Shown: positions 34,382 through 41,637 of the stretch, piece after piece
Position numbering within the stretch: the stretch's first letter is position 1
Layout of the letters: the number at the start of each line of letters is the position of its first letter
DNA from: Phycisphaerae bacterium
GTDB lineage: Bacteria; Planctomycetota; Phycisphaerae; FEN-1346; JAACEH01
Direction: 5' to 3'
Assembly: GCA_012729015.1 (NCBI GenBank)
Contig: JAAYDY010000042.1
Coordinates: forward strand, 169,551-233,550
DNA length: 64,000 nucleotides
Made by a program: the position numbers and the translations under genes
Notes under the pieces: generated by a model
Database searches by the model: none
Told to the model about the DNA's origin: nothing
Seen by the model: only the letters and a program-made list of their open reading frames with translations

Positions 34382-35227
34382 TTATGCCTCGCCGCGGTCC
34401 TCGCGGCGCACGGCGGCGCGCGAGGAATTGCTGCGCAGGGCGTGGGCGGTCTTGCGATAGGCCAGCAGCACCGGCCCGGACAGGGCATAGGCTACGAACA
34501 GGATGGCCAGCACGCGTTCCTTCTGCCAGATGACCAGCAGCACCAGCAACACGAGGAAGACCAGGTGCCTGAGAGGCCGCCGGCCGCGGATAAGCTGGTT
34601 GACCAGGTGCGTGTATCGCACCGTCGAGACCATGAGCAGGCCGAGGATAAGGGCCGACGCCGGAAGGCTCCAGACCAGGTAGAGGGCCACCGTCGGCAGG
34701 GTTTCCAGCCCGTGGCACAGGGACATCAGGAGGGCCACCAGCCCCGCCAGGGCTCCGGCGGCCGCCGGGCTCGGAAGGCCGCGGAACGCCATATGGGCCT
34801 CTTCGTCGTGGACGTTCTCGACGTTGAACCGCGCCAGCCGCAGGATCGCGCAGCCGGCATAGGCGGCAGCCAGGATCATCGTCAGGCGGACGACGTTGCC
34901 CGCAGGAATCACGTCGGCGACGAGCCGATAGGCCAGCAGGCCGGGCGCCGCGCCGAACGAAACGGCGTCGGACAGGCTGTCGAGCTGGCCGCCGAAATCG
35001 CTCGTTGCGCGGGCGAACCGCGCCACGCGGCCGTCCAGCGCGTCGAACACCATGGCCAGGAAGATCAGGTACGCCGACAGCGCAAAGGCGTTGACCGTCG
35101 CCGGGTTGATCTGCCCGTCCACAACCAGCGGCCCGCTGCGCGCAATCCAGGCCATCGCGGCGAACCCGCAGACCGCGTTGCCCAGGGTGACCAGCGACGG
35201 CAGAACGGCGATGTTCGGCATCTTCAT
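34382..35227 (-). CDS. pssA: CDP-diacylglycerol-serine O-phosphatidyltransferase
   Basis: Makes phosphatidylserine. The 281-residue integral membrane protein has the CDP-alcohol phosphatidyltransferase signature in full: DALDGRVARFARA followed by FGGQLDSLSDAVSFG (about 62-92), and about eight hydrophobic segments. The ATG at 35227 overlaps the psd stop by 4 bp, so the two successive enzymes of phosphatidylethanolamine synthesis are coupled. A much longer open frame upstream covers psd in another phase and is not used. Confidence 0.95.
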   Translation of the reverse strand: MKMPNIAVLPSLVTLGNAVCGFAAMAWIARSGPLVVDGQINPATVNAFALSAYLIFLAMVFDALDGRVARFARATSDFGGQLDSLSDAVSFGAAPGLLAYRLVADVIPAGNVVRLTMILAAAYAGCAILRLARFNVENVHDEEAHMAFRGLPSPAAAGALAGLVALLMSLCHGLETLPTVALYLVWSLPASALILGLLMVSTVRYTHLVNQLIRGRRPLRHLVFLVLLVLLVIWQKERVLAILFVAYALSGPVLLAYRKTAHALRSNSSRAAVRREDRGEA

Positions 35228-35892
35228 GTGAACTGCCCCAGAACGGTCAGACCCGCCTTCACGCGGTCGCCCACCCGGACGGCCACGTCCACCGGCGTCG
35301 TCACGGGCACCACCAGGTCCGTGCGACTGCCGAATTTGATCATACCAAACCGCTGGCCGGCTGCCAACGTGTCGCCCTCGGCGGCCTCGCAGACAATCCG
35401 CCGCGCGATCGCCCCCGACACCTGACGCACCAGGATCGGAGCGTCCACGGCCGCAGCCCGCAAGACCAGGATGTTCTGCTCGTTCTCGGCCGCGCTGGAC
35501 TCGCGAAGAGCGTTCAGGTAGCGCCCCGGCTTGTACACAATCCGCTCCACGCGGGCCTCGCACGGGGACCGATTCAGATGGCAGTTGAACACTGACAAGA
35601 AAATCGAAATGCGAAGGGCCTGCCCCTGGACGCCGAGTTCCGAGGGGGCGTCGATGGTCTCGACGGCCGTGATGCGGCCGTCCGCCGGCGACACCAGCAG
35701 CCGCTCGCCCTGCGGCACTCGGCGCTGCGGATCGCGGAAGAACGAGAACACCCACACGGTCACCGCCAGCGGGATGGCCGCCAGGTACCAGAGCGGCCCG
35801 CAGGCAGCCACCGTCACCAGGGTCGCCAGGAGCCCCAGCCCCCCGAACAGGGCAATCTCGCGTTTGGCGTAATGCGTCAACGGTATTCGCAC
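35224..35892 (-). CDS. psd: Phosphatidylserine decarboxylase proenzyme
   Basis: Converts phosphatidylserine to phosphatidylethanolamine. The 222-residue length is the short class. Two N-terminal hydrophobic helices (about 14-50), then FFRDPQRRVP, VSPADGRI, FLSVFNCHLNRSP (catalytic His) and the self-cleavage site in MIKFGSRTDLV near residue 183, where Ser becomes the pyruvoyl group in this family. It precedes pssA with a 4-bp overlap. The 417-bp gap upstream is filled by palindromic repeats. Confidence 0.96.
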   Translation of the reverse strand: MRIPLTHYAKREIALFGGLGLLATLVTVAACGPLWYLAAIPLAVTVWVFSFFRDPQRRVPQGERLLVSPADGRITAVETIDAPSELGVQGQALRISIFLSVFNCHLNRSPCEARVERIVYKPGRYLNALRESSAAENEQNILVLRAAAVDAPILVRQVSGAIARRIVCEAAEGDTLAAGQRFGMIKFGSRTDLVVPVTTPVDVAVRVGDRVKAGLTVLGQFT

Positions 35893-35993
35893 AGGATCCT
35901 CGCAACAGAACTCGCGTATCGTCCCAAACCTTCAGTGTAGCCGCCGACGCCGGCGAAGAAAAGGCTGATCCGACATTTCCGGGAACCCGCCGC

Positions 35994-36214
35994 ACTCACC
36001 CCTCCCCCTTCCAGGGGGAGGTGCCCCGAGCGACAGCGAGGGGCGGTGAGGATCGAACGGAGCAACCCCTCCGAACTCGTCACGTCTTCTCCGCGCGTCA
36101 CCCTCACCCGGCCCTGCGGGCCACCCTCTCCCCTCAAGGGAGAGGAGTCAGCAACCCCTCCCCCTTCCAGGGGGAGGTGCCCCGAGCTTTCAGCGAGGGG
36201 CGGTGAGGGTCGAA
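35994..36214. repeat. Two direct copies of a long palindromic element
   Basis: Near-identical units at 35994-36050 and 36151-36214 share a CTCCCCCTTCCAGGGGGAG hairpin followed by GTGCCCCGAGC, CAGCGAGGGGCGGTGAGG and a GAACG tail. Between them (36097-36145) is a related CCTCTCCCCTCAAGGGAGAGG hairpin. They occupy the gap between psd and the next gene; I see no gene there. Confidence 0.85.
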
Positions 36215-36309
36215 CGCCAGTAACCTTCCACCGCGCCAACCGCGAGGCGCACTTCATGGTCTACGACAAGCGTCACTCCACGACGACCCCTGCACCGGGC
36301 CGGCGCCTG

Positions 36310-37401
36310 TCAGGGGCTCCAGCCGCCCCCGCCTCCGCCGCCCGCCGGAGGCGTGTAGCCCGGGTTGGTGTTTGCCGGGTCACTCGGATCGAATCCCTCG
36401 TACCGGCGCTTCGGATCGATGCCCGGCGGACCGTCCGGCTTGGGCGTGTCCCGAATCACGACGAACGCATCGTACGACTTCTTGATCTCCTGGTCCTGAG
36501 GAAATCGCTTCATGAGCAGCCGGTAGAGTTGCTCGGAGGCGTCCAGCTGACGAATCTGGGTGAACAGTTCAGCGGCCGCCAGCAGGCTCGTGCGCCGCGC
36601 GGCCTCCAGGGCGGCCACGTCCGCATCGGCCGCCGCCACGGCCTCCTTCGGCAGGTCGGCCGGACGCTCCTGCCGGTCGTACTGAAGTCCCCCCGCCGCC
36701 TGCTCGTAGATGTAGCGGTAAACGAAAATCGGAAACTTCATCGTGTCGTAGTAGGTGCGCGCCTCGCGAATGAACCCGCCGCGATACTGAAGATAGTACA
36801 GAATCCGCGCCTCGTTACCGAGGGCCGTGGCCTCCGCAGCCGCGTCCTGCCGAATCTCCGCCGCCTTCTCGACGAGCTTCTGCACCTTCCCCGCCTTGCG
36901 GTCGAGTTCCTTCAGATACTCGCGTGCCTCGTCGCTCAAGCCTTCGATGCGAGACACGTCGATCTGCCCCGGCGCGGCAGCGGCCGCCGGGGCCAGCTGT
37001 CGCGACTTCTCGCCGCCAGTCGCAGTCGACGGCGCCGGCGCGGGAGCCGGCGACGGTGCCGGGGTCGACGACGGCGACGAGACGGGAGACGGAGTCGCCG
37101 TCGGCCGACGACGCTGCTCCTCGGCTTTCTTCCGGTCCAGCTCGGCGATGCGACGGGCCAGTTCCTTGCCGCTGATGCCCTTGACGCCCGGGAACAGGTC
37201 GCCCACGGCCTCCTTCTGCGAATCGGACGACTCCTCATCGCCGTCGGCCGCCTTGTCCTTGTCGGCATCAGTCCCGGTCTGAGGAGACGCTGGCGACGAA
37301 GCCGTTCCCGCCCCCTGACCATACACGGGCATGCTCGCCACCGCAAGGCACAGAAGCGAGGCCATCAGCAGCATCGGCCCTCGTCGATCCGTCGTGAACA
37401 T
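36310..37401 (-). CDS. Secreted protein of unknown function
   Basis: 363 residues. A signal peptide (LLMASLLCLAVASMPVYGQG, about 10-30) is followed by an acidic linker, a Pro/Ser/Ala-rich stretch (about 100-130), a helical domain (about 145-300) rich in Glu/Ala/Arg with RGGFIREARTYYDTMKFPI, and a Gly/Pro-rich end (GGGGGGGWSP). The segment around ELFTQIRQLDASEQLYRLLM looks like a single TPR-like hairpin. The ATG at 37401 has AGGGAGGT 10 nt upstream. No family recognised; a periplasmic role is inferred only from the signal peptide. Confidence 0.75.
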   Translation of the reverse strand: MFTTDRRGPMLLMASLLCLAVASMPVYGQGAGTASSPASPQTGTDADKDKAADGDEESSDSQKEAVGDLFPGVKGISGKELARRIAELDRKKAEEQRRRPTATPSPVSSPSSTPAPSPAPAPAPSTATGGEKSRQLAPAAAAAPGQIDVSRIEGLSDEAREYLKELDRKAGKVQKLVEKAAEIRQDAAAEATALGNEARILYYLQYRGGFIREARTYYDTMKFPIFVYRYIYEQAAGGLQYDRQERPADLPKEAVAAADADVAALEAARRTSLLAAAELFTQIRQLDASEQLYRLLMKRFPQDQEIKKSYDAFVVIRDTPKPDGPPGIDPKRRYEGFDPSDPANTNPGYTPPAGGGGGGGWSP

Positions 37402-37474
37402 CGTTTGGATACCTCCCTGTACACCGTCTCGCAGCACCATCACAACCCAAACCACCCGACCCGCCCTGCCCCCG

Positions 37475-39091
37475 TCACTCGTCGGTTCTGAAGGGCACAG
37501 CCGGCAGTCTTTCCTTATTATACAGATTGCACTCCGGGTTGTCCGCCCAGGCATAGCGAACGGCCCGAACGTCCGACACGCTGTCGCTGGTGACAATCAC
37601 CGTGCCGCCCTTGACCGTTGCCTCGGCCCAGACGAACTTCTTGTCAGGACCGGCCACGGCAAACCCCGTCAGTCGCTCACCGCGCACCTCCAGGCCGCCG
37701 CCGACATGATCGAAACGCAGCACGGCCGTCCCGCCGTCGGCTTTCCACGACTTCAGCACCGGGCCGCTGTAGACCAGATCCTTGCCGTAGGCCACATGCA
37801 GCGCTCCCAGCGCCAGCCGCAGACCCACGTCCTGCTTGTTCGAAGGATGAATGTTGTCGGCCTCGCCGATGTCGATCGCGCAGGCCATGGCCGTGTGCGG
37901 CAACCGCGTCGCGGCGGCCTGGGCGGCCCGAAGCTCGGCCCACTTGCTCTCGCTCGGTTGCGGCTGACGGGCCATGTGACTGGCCAGTTGAACGAACAGA
38001 AACGGCATCTCCTCCTGCTTCCACTGTGTCCGCCAGTCGCGGATCAGCGACTCGAAGATCGACTGGTAGAACATGCCGCGATGGGCGTCGTTCTCGCCCT
38101 GGTACCAGATGACACCCTTGACGGGCATCCGCGCCAGCGGCGCGACCATCCCGTTAAACAGCGCCGACGGCACGTGGCGCACGTCGTGCTTGAACGACAC
38201 CTCGGGCCGCGCGGGCGGCTGCTTGCCGTCGGCCCGGGCCTGTGCGGCCGCCTTGGCCCACTCGGCCCATTGGGGCTCGAACTCCTGGGCAAACTTCTCG
38301 AGGCTCGGCCCGGTCTGTTTCATGAGGCTCTCGGCAAACGCCTTGACCTTCGGATCGGCCGCCAGACCTTCGGCGCTGGTCCACGGATGGGCACTGCTGG
38401 CCGCCCACGAGGCATGAATCAGGCCGATCGGAACGTTCAGTTCCTGGTGCAAACGGCGGGCAAAATAGTACGCGGCGGCCGAGAAACCGCCGACCGTCTG
38501 CGGACTGCACACGCGCCACGAGCCGTACACGTCCTCCCGCGGCCGGGCGGCCGCATCCTTGGCCACCTCGAACAGGCGAATCTGCGGCCAGTCGGCCGCG
38601 GCCATCTCTTCCTTGGCGTTGGCCGAATTGCGCACCGGCCAGTACATGTTCGACTGGCCCGAGCAAAACCACACGTCGCCGACCAGAACATTCTTGACCA
38701 AAATTGAATTCCTGCCCGACACCTTCAACAGCAACGGTATGCCAGTGGCAGGAACAGGCCGCAACTCAACACGCCACCGGCCCTCGGCATCAGTGACGAC
38801 AGGGGCAGTGATCGAGTCACCAGGCCCCGAACCGGATGTGCCAAGCGGCAGCGTCACCGGCCCTTCCGACCGACCGCTCTTGCCTGCGGCCCCGTTCGCC
38901 TCTGCGGACAACACAACGACCACTTCTTCGCCCGGATCGGCCCAGCCCCAGACGGGAATCGGCACGTCGCGCTGGAGCACCATGCCGTCGCCAAAGACCG
39001 TCGGCAGGCGAACGTCGGCACGGACCGCCGCCGCAGAAGCCAGCATGATGGCCGCACACGACACCGCCACCGCGAACGCTCGTCTGTGCAT
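37475..39091 (-). CDS. Sialate O-acetylesterase family protein
   Basis: Secreted SGNH-type carbohydrate esterase, 538 residues. A signal peptide (about 1-24) precedes an N-terminal beta domain (LPTVFGDGMVLQRDVPIPVWG). Block I is FCSGQSNMYWPV (nucleophile Ser in GQSN). Later blocks: NVPIGLIHASWAASSAHPW, GVIWYQGENDAHRG and the C-terminal catalytic pair in DIGEADNIHPSNKQDVG (Asp/His). A target such as an acetylated plant or algal polysaccharide is plausible but unproven. The ATG at 39091 is preferred because AAGGAGA lies upstream; another start 21 bp earlier is possible. Confidence 0.92.
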   Translation of the reverse strand: MHRRAFAVAVSCAAIMLASAAAVRADVRLPTVFGDGMVLQRDVPIPVWGWADPGEEVVVVLSAEANGAAGKSGRSEGPVTLPLGTSGSGPGDSITAPVVTDAEGRWRVELRPVPATGIPLLLKVSGRNSILVKNVLVGDVWFCSGQSNMYWPVRNSANAKEEMAAADWPQIRLFEVAKDAAARPREDVYGSWRVCSPQTVGGFSAAAYYFARRLHQELNVPIGLIHASWAASSAHPWTSAEGLAADPKVKAFAESLMKQTGPSLEKFAQEFEPQWAEWAKAAAQARADGKQPPARPEVSFKHDVRHVPSALFNGMVAPLARMPVKGVIWYQGENDAHRGMFYQSIFESLIRDWRTQWKQEEMPFLFVQLASHMARQPQPSESKWAELRAAQAAATRLPHTAMACAIDIGEADNIHPSNKQDVGLRLALGALHVAYGKDLVYSGPVLKSWKADGGTAVLRFDHVGGGLEVRGERLTGFAVAGPDKKFVWAEATVKGGTVIVTSDSVSDVRAVRYAWADNPECNLYNKERLPAVPFRTDE

Positions 39092-39165
39092 GGGAAGGTC
39101 TCCTTGCGACATCAGGCAGGACTACGGCCCGGCGGAGCCGCCGCCGACATTCGCCCGGGCAGTGG

Positions 39166-39241
39166 CACGCCCGCCCTCGGGCGTGGCGGCACGCTGAGAC
39201 CAACGGTTGCCGCCGCATCCGCACAGCCGAGGGCGGCTGTG
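39166..39241. repeat. Two GGCACG/CGTGCC-type hairpins between esterase and pheS
   Basis: CACGCCCG (39166-39173) pairs with CGGGCGTG (39178-39185); CACAGCCG (39222-39229) pairs with CGGCTGTG (39234-39241). Each has an 8-bp stem and 4-nt loop. They resemble the units at 7664-7767 and 63827-63851. The first hairpin could also act in transcription termination, but there is no T-run. Confidence 0.75.
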
Positions 39242-39262
39242 CCACGCCTTCTCAACCGGCCA

Positions 39263-40282
39263 TCAGAACTGCTCCAGGAACCGCATGTCGTTCTGATAGA
39301 GCAGACGGATGTCGGTGATGCCGTATTTCAGCATCGCCGGACGCTCGATGCCGAACCCGAAGGCGAATCCCGTGACCTTCTCGGGATCGTAGCCGACGGC
39401 CTTCAGCACGGCCGGATCGACCATGCCGCACCCGAGGATTTCCATCCACCCGGACCGCTTGCAGGCCGGGCACCCCTTGCCGCCGCAGAGCAGGCACGAT
39501 ACGTCCACCTCGGCGCTCGGCTCGGTGAACGGGAAGAACGACGGCCGGAACCGCGTCCGCGTGTCGGGCCCGAAGAAGACATGCACGAACATGTCGAGCA
39601 TCGTCTTCAGATGGGCCATCGTCACGCCCTCTTCCACCCACAGCCCCTCGAGCTGATGGAACATGTTGCTGTGACCGGCGTCCACCGTGTCGGGCCGATA
39701 CACCCGCCCCGGCATGATCATCCGCACCGGCGGCGGCGTGGTCTCCATGACGCGAATCTGCACCGTGGACGTCTGTGTCCGCAGCAGCAGGTTGTCGCGG
39801 ATGTAGTAGTTGTCCAGCGGATCGCGGGCCGGATGCTCCTCGGGGATGTTCAGGGCAATGAAGTTGTGCCACTCGTCCTCGATCTCGGGCCCCTCGGCGA
39901 CGGTGAACCCGAGACGCGCGAAGATCTCGACCATCTGGTTGCGTGCGCGCGTGATCGGATGGAGCCGCCCGAGCCTCGGCCGCCGGCCCGGCAAGGTGAC
40001 ATCGGGCCGCGGCCGCTGCGCGTCGCCCGCGGCCGCCAGACGCCCCTTGGCCGCCGCGAGCTCGCCCTGGGCGAACGCCTTCAGTTCGTTGACGGCTTTG
40101 CCGAAAACCGGCTTGGCCTCTTTCGGCAGCGACGCCAGGTGGTTCATCAACTCGCCGATGCACCCGCCGTTGCGGCCCAGGAACTCGATGCGCACCTGCT
40201 CCAGGGCCTGCGCGTCGCCGGCCGCCGCAAGGGCCTTCTCGAACCGCTCACGAACCTGCTGCACTTCGCCGATCACCGTCAC
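39263..40282 (-). CDS. pheS: Phenylalanine-tRNA ligase alpha subunit
   Basis: Catalytic subunit that activates Phe. 339 residues: an N-terminal coiled coil (1-85), then class II motifs with GRRPRLGRLHPI, HNFIALNIPEEHPARDPLDN, METTPPPVRMIMPGRVYRPD, HSNMFHQLEGLWV and RFRPSFFPFTEPSAEVDVSC. A four-cysteine insert (CLLCGGKGCPACKRSGW, about 230-250) of the kind found in many non-proteobacterial PheS follows. It is the last gene of the thrS-infC-rpmI-rplT cluster, 28 bp after rplT. pheT, normally next, is absent here. Confidence 0.97.
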   Translation of the reverse strand: MTVIGEVQQVRERFEKALAAAGDAQALEQVRIEFLGRNGGCIGELMNHLASLPKEAKPVFGKAVNELKAFAQGELAAAKGRLAAAGDAQRPRPDVTLPGRRPRLGRLHPITRARNQMVEIFARLGFTVAEGPEIEDEWHNFIALNIPEEHPARDPLDNYYIRDNLLLRTQTSTVQIRVMETTPPPVRMIMPGRVYRPDTVDAGHSNMFHQLEGLWVEEGVTMAHLKTMLDMFVHVFFGPDTRTRFRPSFFPFTEPSAEVDVSCLLCGGKGCPACKRSGWMEILGCGMVDPAVLKAVGYDPEKVTGFAFGFGIERPAMLKYGITDIRLLYQNDMRFLEQF

Positions 40283-40310
40283 CCTCCCTCATGCGGGCAC
40301 AGGGCCCGCC

Positions 40311-40670
40311 TCAGGCGGCCAGGCCCTTCTTCGCCTCTTCGACCAGCGCGTCGAACGCCGCCGGATCGTGAATCGCGATCTCCGACAGCATCTTGCGGTT
40401 CACCTGAATCTGCGCCTTGGTCAGCCCGGCGATGAAGCGGCTGTAGCTCACGCCGCGAAGACGGCACGCCGCACTGATGCGCGTGATCCACAGGCCGCGG
40501 AAATCGCGCTTGCGGGCCCGGCGGTCGCGCCAGGCGTACGCATCGGCCCGACGCACCGTCTCCTTGACCACCTTCAACTGCTTCGACCGGGCCAGCACCA
40601 TGCCTCTGGCGCGCTTCATCAGGCGTTTCTTGCTTCTATGGCGGGCAACACTGTTCGTTGCACGTGGCAT
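40311..40670 (-). CDS. rplT: 50S ribosomal protein L20
   Basis: 119 residues with the L20 hallmarks: an extremely basic N-terminal extension (HRSKKRLMKRARGMVLARSK), then DRRARKRDFRGLWITRISAA and the globular C-terminal domain (LTKAQIQVNRKMLSEIA). Length normal. Needed for 50S assembly; L20 is the usual translational repressor of this operon in other bacteria. It is separated from rpmI by a hairpin with a T-run. Confidence 0.97.
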   Translation of the reverse strand: MPRATNSVARHRSKKRLMKRARGMVLARSKQLKVVKETVRRADAYAWRDRRARKRDFRGLWITRISAACRLRGVSYSRFIAGLTKAQIQVNRKMLSEIAIHDPAAFDALVEEAKKGLAA

Positions 40671-40695
40671 CTCAGAGTCTCCTCAGTTCGTCCAC

Positions 40696-40729
40696 AAAAA
40701 AACCGCAGATCGCGTCAATCGATCTGCGG
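40696..40729 (-). terminator. Intrinsic terminator between rpmI and rplT
   Basis: On the minus strand, CCGCAGATC and GATCTGCGG (40729-40721 and 40711-40703) form a perfect 9-bp stem with a 9-nt loop, followed at once by seven T (40702-40696). It lies 5 nt after the rpmI stop and 26 nt before the rplT start, in the middle of an operon. Confidence 0.85.
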
Positions 40730-40733
40730 CAGG

Positions 40734-40931
40734 TTAACGGCCCGTCAGCGCGCGCGTGTAGCGACGCGTGACCGACGCCGACAGGGTCTGCTTGCGGCTC
40801 AGGGAGCGACGACGCTTGCCCGCCTTGCTGCTCATCAAGTGGCCTTTGCCGGCCCGCTTGGCTGTGATCTTGCCGCGCTTGGTCAGCTTCATCCGCTTGA
40901 CCGATCCTTTGTGGGTCTTCAGTTTAGGCAT
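40734..40931 (-). CDS. rpmI: 50S ribosomal protein L35
   Basis: 65 residues beginning PKLKTHKGSVKRMKLTKRGKI, the L35 pattern (KTHKG.AKR.K.T..GK). The rest is strongly basic, with KRRRSLSRKQ. It stands between infC and rplT in the normal order. It ends 5 nt before the strong terminator at 40696-40729. Confidence 0.97.
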   Translation of the reverse strand: MPKLKTHKGSVKRMKLTKRGKITAKRAGKGHLMSSKAGKRRRSLSRKQTLSASVTRRYTRALTGR

Positions 40932-41079
40932 TGTTCACCTCAGTCTCAGACTTTCCGTTACGGGTCCATGTTCTCGCCGCGGCCGCATGGCTCGCCATCG
41001 CTTCCCGCGGCCCGACAGCGGCAACGCCTCGGCCGACCGTGCGGCCGGGCGAACAATCTCGTGCTCCTGCGACAACCAC

Positions 41080-41607
41080 CTACTCGGTGCCGGCCACCGC
41101 CTTCAGCGGCGCCAGCATCAGATTCATTCGTCGCCCCTGCATCCGCGGCGGGCTTTCCACTTTCGCCACGTCCGCCAACTGCTCGATCAGCGTCTTCATG
41201 TTCTGCTGTGCGAAGTCCACGTGCGCCATCTCGCGACCCCGGAACAGCATGTTCACCAGCACCTTGTGCCCCTTCTGAAGGAACTCCCGGGCCTTGCGCC
41301 CCTTGACCTCCAGGTCGTGCACGTCGGTCTTCGGACGCAGGCGAATCTCCTTGATGGCCAGACTCTTCGTCGAGTGCTGCCGCTTCTTGCTCTGGCGGTA
41401 GCGGTGCTTGCTGTAATCCATCAGCCGGCACACCGGCGGCCGGACGTTCGGCGCCACTTCCACCAGGTCCAGCCCCTTCTCGTCGGCCAGCCGCATCGCT
41501 TCCTCGCGGTCGATGACCCCCAACTGGTTGCCCTCGTCGTCGACCACCCTGAGAGGCGAAATCCGTATCTGCTCGTTCACTCTCAGACGTTCAGAATCCG
41601 TTGCGAT
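41080..41607 (-). CDS. infC: Translation initiation factor IF-3, probable AUC start
   Basis: Binds the 30S subunit and checks the start codon. The protein has the IF-3 N-domain (LRVNEQIRISPLRVVDDEGNQ), KHRYRQSKKRQ in the linker and the C-domain (SLAIKEIRLRPKTDVHDLEVK, FLQKGHKVLVNMLFRGREM). The first standard start is a GTG at 41580, but that would cut the conserved LRVNEQIR and has no ribosome-binding site. The frame stays open upstream, and an ATC at 41607 lies 7 nt after GGAGG. With it the protein has 175 residues. An AUU start serves autoregulation in E. coli infC. It follows thrS by 30 bp. Confidence 0.93.
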   Translation of the reverse strand: MATDSERLRVNEQIRISPLRVVDDEGNQLGVIDREEAMRLADEKGLDLVEVAPNVRPPVCRLMDYSKHRYRQSKKRQHSTKSLAIKEIRLRPKTDVHDLEVKGRKAREFLQKGHKVLVNMLFRGREMAHVDFAQQNMKTLIEQLADVAKVESPPRMQGRRMNLMLAPLKAVAGTE

Positions 41608-41637
41608 GGTTATGCCTCCAAAAAGACGGTGAACCTC

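Noticed and set aside
35228..35995. N-terminal extension of PssA
   Set aside because: It lies over psd in another phase; the real start overlaps the psd stop by 4 bp and begins at the family N-terminus.
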